Shown: positions 45,481-57,480, counted from the first letter of the stretch. The stretch: 60,000 nt of DNA from Membranipora membranacea (GCA_914767715.1 OU612072.1:26104001-26164000), one strand, 5' to 3'. Notes: a model not told the origin generated them from the letters alone. Numbers and translations: made by a program.

Positions 45481-47301
45481 AATACTGCTAACTGGACAAA
45501 TTAGTAGTGAGCATCAGTACCAGAAAACTATTGGTAACAGCAGGTCATGTATCGACTTGCAAATACGATCACACTAATGTCTGATGGAATTGTATTTTCT
45601 TTCAACCTGATAGCTATTATTGTAGATCTTACTGTTGCCTAAACTAAAACATCTGAATTTGTCAAAGCTGAATTAGTTTTCTTTTCTTTCACCTCCTATG
45701 GACATTTACATTGTATGCAAAACATACATACATACATATATACATATTGAGAAGACAGGGACCAGTATCAATATGTGATGAAGTCACATCAGTATCTAAC
45801 TTTGTGTCAGTAATCAGGACTAACCAAATATCAAGCAGCTTTAAGGATATTCTTCTATTGACATCCTAGCTTCTTGACCAATCAAAAATGAGGGATGCAT
45901 ATTTAGAACCACATATAATCTGACAGTTGCTTGTTTGGGAACACACATGTTCCCCTAATCCATGAATGCATATCAATGATACACTACGTTTGCACTAGGG
46001 TGATATACTTTTGTACTTGAAACGTTATGTGAATTGTTACAATTAAAATGACTCACCTGTGAGCCTTGTGCAGGTTGGCAACACTCAAAATAAACTCATT
46101 AGACATAGACCATAATGTCTTTTAAGCTGTTAATACAAGTCTAAGGTTATGAAGCCTCTTGCATCAAACTACATACGAATATTCCATGATTACTTAAAAT
46201 TATACCTGAAATTAGTTGACAATAAGCAATATCATTCAATCATTACCAATTACATCGGCATAAAAAATCAGGCAAATTATACTGTCAGACTGTAGGGTAG
46301 GCTCCACAAAGATTTCTTGCTCATATCTTATGAGTTTGTAATTTTTTGAGATGGAAAAAAATACCTCTCAATTACATAAAAAATTAACTTACATATTGAC
46401 TGACTATAGGATCATCTCATCATTGTAGTCCCAGTTTGCTTAAATGGCAATTGGTTCTGACAATTTAAAAAAATTTCAGATAGCTCTCAAAAGCATAGGA
46501 AAATATTCTAATACACTTAAAATATTTCTTTGAGACCCATTTTTACTAGGGTGTCAGTGGTTATTCCGTCATCAATCTAATCATTTAGTGGAACAAGGGC
46601 ACATATATGACCCTCAAAAAGCAAACTTCAAAATGATATAGAAATCAATTTTCCCTCTTGTTGATCAATTTGAAAATTGAGTCATTCTAGAATGCTACTC
46701 CCTGGAATATATAACTAAGCATTATGGGATATATGCCAGATCTTTAGCTGGATCAAATCACTGATACAAAGGTTTTAATTAAGGAATCTTCATCATATAT
46801 TGCCATACTGTGTATTTTACCACTAATCCATAAATCGGTTATATATGGTAAATATTGCTTTATCAGCCTATGGCTATTCAAGTTATATCATTATAGAATT
46901 GCAACTGAATTAGTTCCGACAAATACTTGTTAGGGGCAGAATTCAGCTATTTTTTTTATTTGCCAGTCCATTGGTTTGCCCATGTGTGGTTGGTACATCA
47001 AATCCATGAGAACCCATATGAGGAGGCCGGAAGAGAGATAAGTTTCTGTCATTTGACTCTTCAAATATTAGTTAAGCAGTTATTGGGAGGCAGAAGTAAA
47101 GAGACTGTTTCATCTTCAAACAGTTTGGATTATTATTTGATGCAATCGATAGATCAACAATGATAAAAAAAACATTGAAACATCGGATGTCAATGTGACT
47201 GCAATGCTTTACATGATCTGTTGTTGGCAAATATCAAATTTTGAAAGTCAATTCGAATTTAATGTTCAGTCAGAGTTCAGCACTGAGCTAGTAGCATCAT
47301 A
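45481..47301. other. Region between convergent T4 and T5
   Basis: Counterpart of 18133-19961; no gene recognised. A short interrupted CATA run is at 45724-45746. Confidence 0.6.
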
Positions 47302-48683
47302 TTAGTATTGTCCATATTGTCTTGGGTGTTGTTTTGGGGCTTGATAAGGTGTTGCCACTGATTTAGCGTAGACTGGCTGTGGTTCTAAAAATAAGAAGAT
47401 AACTGGTTGATGATGCTGATTAAGAATTCCAAAGGCTACCAAATTGCTACATGTCGGTTGCCCAGAAATAGAAGCCTGTCTTTTTATATCTGCAGTGGGT
47501 ATTTGGTACGATACATAATCGTTGTGTTTTGTTTTGATATTTCTAGATAGAATTATCCAAATGTACATTAGAAAAATATAAACTTACTGTTGTGAGTAGA
47601 CTCTCCATAGCACTTAGCTGCACCACATGAAGGATATGGCTTAGAACAGCTTCTGTATCTGGTTTGTTGGTAAGATCCCTAGTGGCTGTTAGAGCAGTTA
47701 GACCAGGTGGTATATCCTCCATTTACTGTAATACCAATAAATTTTAAAATTTACAAAACAATGAAATACAACTGATTGGTGAAATGTTTTGTTGTATGAA
47801 AATCACTGGTTTTCTACAAAACGTTGTCGAATAGCCTCCAACAAGGAGTCAGGAGTGGTCTGATGGTTAAGGGTGCGAAATTGTCATTTGTGTGGTCAAG
47901 GTTCAATTCCCGGCGCCTGCAGTCATTTCCGATTTGGTATTTGCGCGCCATTCATCCTAGCGAGGTCCTTGCGGAACACGACTAAGAACACCAGAGGTCC
48001 ACTGCGTGTTTGTACACCCCTCATGCAGTACAAAGACCCACTCTGCCTCTTCGATGAAAATAGTAGCCAGAATTCCAACAGGCAAGGGAATAAGGTGCGC
48101 CTCGAGTACCATGGGTCCCTGTACCTTTACTCTAGAGGTGTAACCCTCTCCGCAATGATGACTTCGACTAAGACTTGGCCTCCGACAAATATTCTGTCTT
48201 CAGTATTACCTGGGCAGCATTGTAGATTACAACGTCTCTGAGATGAGCTTTGACCATAACATTGCTTATCGTTATTGTTGCTTCCTCCATAGCCTTGAAC
48301 CTTTTTGGTGGAGCAGGTTCTCTGTCTGTTCTGAACTCCTCCTCCACATGGGTTAGAGCATGGTCCGTAGTATCCCAATGAGCTCCACTCATATAATGAA
48401 GTGAAGAATACCAATATATTGTTCTTTCTCTAAATATCATTTTATTTCACAGAAGACAATTCATTTAATCAAGTACAAGTTAAGTGCATGCTTAGACATA
48501 TAAATTGAATTTGAGTATAATCAACTCACCATTGTAATATTGCTTAGCAGATGAAGGATGTGGCTTATATACTGATGCAGACGCTGGGTAGTGAGTTTGA
48601 ACAGGTGCTCTGTAGGCAGGCTGTTGGGAACAAGCGCTAACGCATGCCACAGCAGCGACAGCCAGGATTATCAACTTAGTCAT
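47302..48683 (-). pseudogene. T5: secreted TSP1-repeat protein gene, inactivated
   Basis: Minus-strand blocks: 48683-48530 (signal peptide MTKLIILAVAAVACVSA, donor GTGAGT intact), 48395-48210 (TSP1 domain, frame open, CSNPCGGGVQNRQRTC), 47725-47588 (TSP1-like domain) and 47384-47302 (tail ending QYGQY). Lesions: the TSP1 acceptor reads CTTCAT (shared with T3), and TAG (47681-47679) replaces a Gln codon of the third block. That stop is at a different codon from the TAA of T3, so the two genes acquired stops independently. A SINE lies in the second intron. Confidence 0.8.
47835..48188 (+). mobile_element. tRNA-derived SINE in T5 intron
   Basis: Orthologous to 20495-20852: body 47845-48178 (334 bp) between CCTCCAACAA and CCTCCGACAA. 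The B box is damaged (GGTTCAATTCC), so internal promoter activity is probably lost. Confidence 0.7.
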
Positions 48684-50426
48684 AGCTACAGAAAGATACA
48701 AAAAGATGCAACAATATAAAACAAGATTCAACAACACCCAAAAACATACAACGAGATCAAACAATAAACAACAAGAGACAGAATCAACAACTAGTTATGA
48801 ATCAATAGTATCCCAATTATTTAATCTGAGAATTGCTACATTGACTTCTGACTACTTAGAATGACTCTGTTAACTATATTCTGTAATTAAATCGAAGTTC
48901 TCACTTATCCATTTTATTTCTCATATGTCTGTGTCCAACAGTGGAATGATGATTATAAAGTTCCCAATGAACTTTTGATTAGTGTCTTGGTCGTAAAGAG
49001 CATTTTACGCACAACGGGGAAGCGAATTGGAGAAATAATATATCTTATCTGTCACGTTTGTTTCTCTTGTCTATGATCCCGTGAAACCTGTGAATGATAA
49101 AAAATGACCATTCATAAGTACATAAAGAAAATCAATATACAACTTTAAAATTAAAAGATTTAACTGCCAGTACAGTATTCTAAAATTAATATGAATCATT
49201 ATTCAACTGAGTAGTCATGTAAATCTCTCTCATGTGTAATTCCGTTTGATATTAATTAATAATAGGAAAATGAGGAAAAATTACATTAGAATAATCAGAA
49301 AAAAACATACCTTGACAGTCTCTTGACCAAGCTTTAATTTATCTTTACTTATTCTTTACTTGTTTCTAAGTATATCGCTGTATAACTTAGTCTTAGCGAG
49401 TGGTTTGCATTGAGCAATAAAGTTTAGCAACAACATTGCCCGCTGTCTCAACACAAACTGAAGCTGTCAATATCTGCCCATGAAAAAAGTCACCCCAATG
49501 AAATCACAACAAGACCCAAGCTGGCGCACCCATGTCTGATTCAGAATAAAAACATCCCTTTGTAACGAAGGGTTGCCACCAAGGCAGTGCAGAGGAAGAC
49601 ATCAAGAGGTTTTTGGCTAAGCTGTATAAACAGAAATTGATTGCACACAATTGAATCATCTTAACTAATAAAAACAAAACATACTGGATATAATGTTATC
49701 AACTTGCTGTTAACCAATTTTAATTTGTATATCTACACTCATTAATTTGTTTTGAAGGAAACCACGCACAATAACAGATTTTTCACATTTTCGCATTTCA
49801 AATTTTCACATCGCTATAAATTTAGGAATAATACTACTGCTAGATGATGCTTACCTAATTAAATTTAGCTTGCAGAAAACAAATTATTACAATGATATCT
49901 CTACTCTCTGCACTGCCTTATAATTGGTGCGTCAGAAATGATCATAAATCAAAGCCATCAAGCCTCCTGTCAAATATATGGTGAATATAGCTATTTATGT
50001 CACTTTATTAACAAGAATTGCCGCTTGAAGTCACAATGATGATATGCAAAAAACTCAGTTCAGTACCATCAACTGCCATCTATCATTTAGAAGGATAGGA
50101 TAATTAGTTCCTTAATTCTGCATAATTTGATTCATCTGTTCAAATGTAATTTTTTTGCCCAATATTTGGTCACCCACTACCGGCCTACATAACGACAGTT
50201 TGATATACAATATGCAAAACAGCTTGTAATATCAGGGGCTCACGTTTATTCAAAGATGAATTTTTTTCCCTTGCCTTTGGCCTCATTCATCCACCAAAAG
50301 TGGAAATTGTATCACTAGGTACCAGATTTATTGGAATAAAATTGATAAGGTAGTTTCTTCTAAAGTTTCAGATTGCATAAAAAGCTATGTTTTCCTGCAG
50401 TTTGCAGACAATCATTTTAACCACAA

Positions 50427-50654
50427 TCAGTTAATAGTGTTAGCTTGCCGAAATGCTAGCAGCACAGCCACACACCCTTGACTAGAACCTCTAGGGTCTA
50501 TTTGACTGCTGCTAAAACCCAAAGAATTTAGTGTAAAAAAAAATGGGACAATTTTAGATAAGATTATATACGTCGCCTTGCATGCAAAATTAGCAGAAAT
50601 AAACTTTGTGAAGTGCTTGCTGCTGAGTATTTTATCTCCATCAACCATCATCAT
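50427..50654 (-). CDS. Conserved 75-codon open frame of unknown nature (unit 2)
   Basis: Counterpart of 23267-23040 with about seven residue changes (for example MMMV for MMMI, IVPFFF for FVPFFW). No family recognised. Confidence 0.2.
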   Translation of the reverse strand: MMMVDGDKILSSKHFTKFISANFACKATYIILSKIVPFFFTLNSLGFSSSQIDPRGSSQGCVAVLLAFRQANTIN

Positions 50655-51019
50655 TGTTTAAATCTAGTTTCTTCCTTCTCATATTTCAGCTTAATAAATT
50701 GAATTGCTTTGCATCACTCCAGCATCAATTGCAAAAAAAACATAGCAAACATAAACAGGTTCAGATCCTTGGAACGGAGCCTGCTTTTTTCACAGTGACA
50801 GTGCCACTCATCAGCTCTAAATACAAAATTGCTAAAAGGATGCTTATCTATTTTATGAGCTTTAACAAATCAATTTGTTTTGTTTTACCGCTTTGGACTT
50901 GTAGCGGTAGTGTCCATCTTGCTGTTGTTATGGCATTGACATCTCCCGGGCATCCATGCTATGATGAACATATCGTTGCTTTCTTCATGGTTAGTTACAT
51001 TTTCTCGCTTTCTTTTTAA
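50654..51019 (+). CDS. Open frame open only in unit 2, possible exon
   Basis: A 121-codon frame; from 'ttcttccttctcatatttcag' onward it looks like an exon (pyrimidine-rich acceptor; donor-like ATG-GTTAGT near 50990). Its unit 1 counterpart (about 23290-23640) has in-frame stops. Composition is ordinary and no domain is recognised. A decaying exon or chance. Confidence 0.2.
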   Translation: MFKSSFFLLIFQLNKLNCFASLQHQLQKKHSKHKQVQILGTEPAFFTVTVPLISSKYKIAKRMLIYFMSFNKSICFVLPLWTCSGSVHLAVVMALTSPGHPCYDEHIVAFFMVSYIFSLSF

Positions 51020-52065
51020 TTTTTAAAATGTCATGATGATGGGTCTTTCATATATCTGAGGACATGAAGCTCGTAAGAACTTCTGGCGCAGCTGCAATCA
51101 CTTAAGATTTCTGATACACTCGGCCTTGCATATAAGGGTATGTAATCAAACTACAAAGCAGAACGCGTCTGTAGAGGTATTTTCTCTTGCAACTTATCTT
51201 TTCATATTTGAAATTGCTCTCCATTATATGAATTTTTTTGATTTACCTTGTAACACAGTTCTCTGGACTATATAGCGAGGCCAGGTTTATGGGAACATCG
51301 TAAATGCTGGTAATTTTAGAAAAAGTGGCATTGGCTGATAACTGTTTACCGCTCCTTTCCAATTCAACTATTGTGATCATATACATCTGTGGGATGCAGA
51401 TGGCGGTGTTCTATCCAGATTTCAACTTGATCCCTGCTGTACATTGATGTTGTTTACTCTAGTTGAGAAAGTGGCTTTGCGTCTGAATATTTATGCGAAT
51501 TCGTTTTTGTTTCTAGCAGTAATTGTAAAACTTTATTTACATTTCATGAAGCCCTGACACCGTTCGTAGATATGTATTGGTTATCATGTGCGGGAGGAAA
51601 ATCATCAGGCATTTGTTTTTTGATCAAACTCATCTACGATCCGGTGCTTGTTAATTGGATCTATCATGGCATAGATAAACCACTGTAAATCCCGACTAAA
51701 GCACCCTTATCAGTAATGTGTGGACAGAGAAATTCAAGACAAATTTAATCCAGTTTCAGTTGTACCATGAAAAAAAGCCATGGAGCTTTATCTGTCTCAG
51801 AGAAGAGAAAATCACAATTATTTTTGAATGATATACATAAATAATAGAGCCCTCATGTCTATTTCTGTTAATTAGGGGAGAGTTTGTTACAGTTCAACAG
51901 GAATCATGCTGAGATAATAGAGTAAATATTTGACTTTCTTATCATGGTGGCTGCGAAATTTACTAATTCCTCTCTGTCAATAGACACACTGTCTATTACT
52001 TTTATCTGCAGCTACTAAGATTATAAGAAGTTAGGGCTGGGTGCTTCACTTACTATTGTTAAGAT

Positions 52066-53838
52066 TTTTTGTTGCCCTAGAATGCAAATGTCCTAAAAGA
52101 AGAAAATTTCAAAATTCATGATGTGAAGTTTTGGTGAAATTGGAGCTTATTTTATGGTTTGGTCTTTTTTTGAGTTAATTTGCTTAAATATTTTAGCTTT
52201 TATCAATGTGTAAAAATCCTATCTCATCACCCTTTTCAACTAAAATTTAGAATGCAAACGTCCTAAATGATTATCCAATCACTCTAAGCCTTATGTTAAC
52301 CATGATCAAATAAAAAAGGTTGTGAGAAGCCATTGAGCACAAATTTAAAGTAGATTGGAATAAGAAAACGGCCTGGCTGTGAGGTTTGATGTAAATTTGC
52401 TTCCCATGTTGTACTAAAATTAGCTATTTTTTATTCTTTTTGGAATGGAATACCATATTTGTAACCTCTGCGGCTCAAAAACAGATATTATTCAAATGAA
52501 TGTCTAAAAATCATTCAGTAATTATTGCGAAATGGTGACCGTGAACTGCTCAGACTGTTTAATCATAAAAGCTACCAGAGTGTGAAGTTTAGCTAATTCG
52601 GAATCACACAAAGAGTTCTTCATACTGAGAGCCCGCGTCTTTGGGAAAAGCAACGGTAGGATTTAATGTCGAAGGGGTCTCACAATCTCTCATAAATTAT
52701 TTATAATGTGTACATGAAACGGTTAGTTTCTGAAAACCAAAGTGATGAGATTGTGAAAGGATGGAATTACTGTCACTTGATAGAACATCTCACTCAAGTC
52801 GCTAGACAAAAAATGTTGTGAGTTCTGATGCAGGTCAGCTGCAAGCCTAACCCCAACCAATCCTTTAGACCAAAGTGTGTATAACACCAAAGAGTTAGAG
52901 ACTACCGCCTTGTATAAACACAATTCTCACATGTGCTACGCGTTGCAACTTGTAAACTGCAATACTGACCATCACACAGCGTATATGGGAGCCTAGTCAA
53001 AGCTCAATCACTGATATGGATAACCTGCACAGCGTCACCGTAAGACGGCTGCCAGAGAACTGAAGCTCATATAATTCTTTAATGGAATTTTTTTCCATAT
53101 TATGAGATCAGAGAGTATTTCAATTATAAATAATACGGTGATGTACGCCAACACCAGAATTTTAAAAACACCAATCAAACAGCTGCGCTACTTTCAGGAT
53201 ATAATAGATAAGATGTTTCTGCTCTTGAGATGGAACGTAGCCAGCAAGTTTTCAAGGTGCATGCTCAACAACAAAAGGGGGCGCAGAAAAGGCCAAAGAA
53301 AATCGGCTTGACAAGTAAATAAGTGTTAAGAAAGTAAGTTAAAAAAATAAGGTCATCTGTGGGGATGATTTAGATGACGTGATCATGAAGGGGATTAGCG
53401 AATTATAGATTTAGAATACAATTCCCATTCATGATAGTATTGACTTTTTCTGGAGTGATTGTCAAAAAATGATATGTTGATCATAGTGTATCATTTGATA
53501 AGTAAATCATACAATTTACTTCTTTTACACCCCTTTATAAACCTAAAAAAAACAGGTCAGAAGTCAAATATTCTCATCATTAGGACATTTAGGACATTTG
53601 CATTCTCAAAATACCTTGCTTGTTTAAGAACAATCGTCCTAACTGATAACACTGTTTCCTGGTTCTATTGTTGCTAAAGGTGTGATAACACCAAAGACCT
53701 ATGAAAACAATAGCATTTGGTAGGCAATTACTTTGTACAATCATTGAATCACAATAATTTTGTAAATTTCTGTGATATACACAGCCATTTTTTAAGTGTG
53801 CTATAACCGAAAGTTTGCATTGCATCATCTAAGCCAGC
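52066..53838. mobile_element. 1.8 kb insertion with inverted GAATGCAAATGTCCTAAA motifs
   Basis: Absent from units 0 and 1, which read 'aagattttataaataac' without break at 4471 and 24670. A GATTT is present at both joints and may be the target duplication. The motif GAATGCAAATGTCCTAAA lies near the left end (52080-52097), again with one change at 52251-52268, and inverted near the right part (about 53587-53606, with a second partial copy beside it). No transposase frame is visible. It is probably a nonautonomous DNA element of unknown family. Confidence 0.55.
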
Positions 53839-54510
53839 GATTTATAAATAACTTGACAGACCGCTGGGGAGATATCTATCATGTTGAAAGCAAGAGGACT
53901 TGCACACGAATACTGTGTGTAGTCCAATGGTCAATGCCCGTGCGAATTTTTTCTGGATATTTGTTGAATGAACTGGTGAGGTAATTCCTTGTATGATGTT
54001 GTTATTTATAGATTGAGATTTTAGTGGACATCTTATATGACTGGACCTATTGCGTTTTGAAAAAAAAACAGTACCGTGCTAGAGCCGAGATCGATTACTC
54101 TATCGCCTAAACAAAGCCTTTACAGTGCTCCCCGATGAATGACTTCATCTCAAGATGCTGCTCGAACAACTCCCACTCCCTATGCCTGGCTCTGTTTTTT
54201 GCAAGTGGCCGTAATCTTGTTGCATAAAAGACGCTTCTACAAGGGAGTAGGCTGTGTTTTCTTTGCTCGATGTTAGCTGTCTTATAAAACTCGTTCAATG
54301 AAAATGTGAAAATGGTTTTGCAACTTATAATATTACCATGACTTCCTTATTAGCAGGTACTGCCAGTTATTGAGCTAATTTTCTCTAGAAGTATATATAT
54401 GTATATATAATTTTTTATCCAAATTCATTATTCTATTTTCTCCATATTCAGCAAATAAATCTTAGTATTATAGAGTCAGACAACGATGTTCTCGAGTTTT
54501 GATTCAGATT

Positions 54511-54649
54511 AGTTATGTTTTTTTTGTTTTTTTTTACACTTTTATTGGCAGTCTATTTCATTCCAGAAGCGGAATGTTTTCCGAATAGTGCCGAAAAAAA
54601 AGGAAAAGGAAAAGAGAAAAAAAAGGAAAGCTTGAGACTGAGTTATGTT
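54511..54649 (-). mobile_element. Retroposed mRNA 3' end or SINE with poly(A), 9 bp target duplication
   Basis: AGTTATGTT stands at 54511-54519 and 54641-54649. Between them, on the minus strand, about 100 bases end in CCAATAAAAGTGT followed by an A-rich tail interrupted by one C. A poly(A) signal about 10 bases before an A tail plus target duplications is what LINE-mediated retroposition leaves. Units 0 and 1 lack it. The source transcript is not identifiable from so short a piece. Confidence 0.65.
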
Positions 54650-55608
54650 CTAGAGTTATGTTAGCTCTAGAACAAGATTAATCCAATTGTCTGAATTCCT
54701 GTTGCTCCCTTCCACTGGTAACACCGCAGGCCTGCGGCGTGACCAGTGGATTGGGAGCGACTTGGAATGCAGGCAAATGGACCAAGCTTGGTCTATGTTA
54801 ACTCTGATGATAGGAGTTGGTGATATGAGGGAATATCATATGTCATGTAGTTTAGATTTACCATGAGGTAGACTTACCATGACTAGACAAGGGGAAAGGG
54901 GTCAGTATTTTTGATACCGTATACCTATTACTGGCCTGCCACTAATTGTTCGCTGCTAGGCTATGCGTTTTATTTAGCCAAAACCTTGGCTGGAATCAAG
55001 GCAACACCATCACCGGGTAGGAAGACTGTTTGATTCTTTTTTGTCCGATTGAAGATTGGTATCTTAGTTATAATTATGTGAACTCTATCAAATGCAATGA
55101 AATTTGGTGTCAGGGACGAAGTGTCATTTTTTATTATATTCTATTATTTAATCAAATTAAAATTCAAGGACTTATCAAACCAATTGATTACATAAAATGT
55201 CATTAAAATATCTATTCTTGTGACTTTTATCAACGTCAGGATACAATGATCTACGCCAATTGAGCTTCAAATATCTATGTTAGATGACACTGCTCCATGT
55301 TTGCCAAGGTCACCCACTTAAAATGAGGAGTGGTTGAGGATGTAAGGGCTCCCATGTGTGACTATGGGTACTAGAATAGCTGCACAATGACGATATCCTG
55401 TAGGGGTCGTGTTCCATTTCGGTCTTTTGACTGAAATCAGGCCAAGTTTTAACCAAAGACGTAATCAATGATTACTAGTCAAGCCATTCCATTCAATTCC
55501 CTCAAGTTCCTGTTTTCATTGATATTATGTTCAATCAAGATGGCATTAGGAGATTCGATTGCTTTGCATCAATCAGCGCATGGCAGGTGGCACGAATGTA
55601 CGTAACTA

Positions 55609-55675
55609 TCTGCCTGCCCGCCCGCCCGCCCGCCCGCCCGCCTGCCCGCCCGCCTGCCTGCCTACCTACCTATCT
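55609..55675 (+). repeat. (CCTG)/(CCCG) array, copy 2
   Basis: CCCG-rich run ending in CCTA, CTAT, CTAT before 'atagtcagtcctcaatat'. Its right flank follows the 'cagtcctc' version seen at unit junctions rather than the 'caatcctc' version. Confidence 0.85.
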
Positions 55676-55720
55676 ATCTATATAGTCAGTCCTCAATATA
55701 CCCACTTAGAGTCAGGTAAA

Positions 55721-56744
55721 AGTGAGTGTACCTGAGAGTCTCCCTACAAATGTTGTGACAGAAGATATCCTAATCTCATAAAACCCAAAATTAAAGGATA
55801 AAAGTATTGAAACCGTATTTCTAATTGTGCATTCAGCATTACAGTTGGCGCTCACATTCTGATCTTAAACTGAGATGAGTAAAAGTATTCTTTTCTGTAG
55901 GTGGATTGATGAATGATCAATTATATTATTTTATCAGGTCCGAAAGACCATAGGGCCTGCGGTTATAATTATTGGAGGAAATGATGAAGCAGTAAATCAT
56001 AAATCCAGGAATAAGTTGCTATAAGAGAAATAATCAATCAATGTGCCGATCCTGTTTGTGATGTGAGTTTTAAATAAACCTTAATATCCTAGGAGCCTCA
56101 GTCCATGATCATTCATGAACCTCAGTCGGAAATCCTTTTCAGGTCAGCTTATAATAAAAGACAAACCAAAGTTTAAAATAGGTGACAATCAATTTTCAAA
56201 ATACATTAGGTTAAAAATTTTATCGCAAGTAAATTCACAATGTCAATAGGTGCTCAGTTCTACAAAAATTTCACGTTAATAGTTTATTCATTAAATACAT
56301 AGTTGACCATAGTCTGAATGTTGATTTGATTCAATTATTTTACATAATAGTTTCATGTTTTTGTGACTTGAATTGATTGAGTTTATTTTTTAATTGAGCT
56401 TCAACTCACCATATAATCACTAGCTTCTGTGTTTGTAACACACACCAGTAAGACAGCGGCTACGGATATCAGTAAAAATCTCATTGTGGTATATGCAGAT
56501 ATTCTAAAACATGTAAATAATAGAAACATCAGCATAGTGCAATATGATCTAGATGTATCAAACAATCTGCTCAATATACTGGGCATATGTTATCTAACAA
56601 ATATTCATCAATATGGTTCTAATCAACCTATGAAATATTGAGATTGATTTCTAAACCTGTAACACGCCTCATTGTTATTGTTGCAGGAAATCTTTTAACC
56701 TGAATTATTACAAGTACAAATATATGCATTAAAAAAATTTATAA
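55721..56744. repeat. Inverted B-module blocks and orphan exon region, unit 2
   Basis: Counterpart of about 28960-29956: inverted block, truncated peptide-gene intron ('attttatcgcaag' at 56218), orphan signal exon and upstream region. Confidence 0.65.
56410..56484 (-). pseudogene. Orphan signal exon of peptide gene with donor, no exon 2
   Basis: ATG at 56484; 25 codons as in P1 exon 1 with donor GTGAGT, exon 2 missing. The TATA block is changed to TATATTGAGC. Counterpart of 29700-29626. Confidence 0.75.
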
Positions 56745-57192
56745 TCTGTCAAGTTAGAACAGATAACTTTTAACTTACTTATACAATAATGTGATGATTT
56801 CTGTGCGGAGGGCTGGACAGTGATGACTCTCAATGTTTTTGTTTCTGCGTTTGTACTAATCTTTTTCTACATCCTTAATGTATTTTGAAAATTGATTGGC
56901 ACTTATTTTAAACTTTGGTTTGTCTTTTATTATGAGCTGTCCTGAAAAGGATTTCCGACTGAGGTTCATGAATGATCATGGACTGAGGCTCCTAGGATAT
57001 AAAGGTTTATTTAAAACTCACATCACAAACAGGATCGGCGCATTTCTTGATTATTTCGCTTATAGCAACTTATTCCTGAAATTTATGATTTACTGCTTCA
57101 TCATTTCCTCCAATAATTATAACCACAGGCCCTATGGTCTTTTTGACCTGATAAAATAGTATAATTGATCATTCATCAATCCACCTACAGAT

Positions 57193-57231
57193 AGGTAGGT
57201 AGGTGGGTAGGTAGGTAGGTAGGTAGGTAGG
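57193..57231 (+). repeat. (GTAG)n microsatellite
   Basis: About ten units between the standard flanks. Confidence 0.9.
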
Positions 57232-57480
57232 AAGATAGAATGAGCACATAATTTCGCTTGTATTTGAATATATCATAACTTTATATGTATATTATTATCT
57301 CAATAAAAGGGAAAAGGAATGACTTTGACAGGAGACCTTAACCGAGTCATCTGAATATTTCATTATTGGCTTAGACATTAATTTGAATAATAAGCAAAAA
57401 GAAACTGCCTGAGCATTCCCTACACTTTTTTATTAGTGAACATAATAGATGCTAGTAAAAAGAAAAAAGAGGATCTGGAA

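Larger units (their letters stand above)
48684..51230. other. Upstream region of T5 and spacer to segment C
   Basis: Counterpart of 21353-23830. It holds the T5 TATA-like box (49924-49917, minus strand) and a leader donor GTAAGC just below 49855. Differences from unit 1 include about 60 extra bases near 48722-48770. Confidence 0.55.
51231..55720. repeat. Segment C, copy 2, with private insertions
   Basis: Third copy of the segment at 3634-6140. It is interrupted by the insertion at 52066-53838 and the retroposed fragment at 54511-54649. The hairpin element is at about 54658-54805, its left ATGTTAGCTCT having one change. It ends in the CCTG/CCCG array. Confidence 0.8.

Noticed and set aside
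54107-54298. Charged 63-codon frame in segment C (minus strand)
   Set aside because: Units 0 and 1 have one more T in the homopolymer (about 4827-4833 and 25027-25033), which shifts the frame. It is not conserved as coding.
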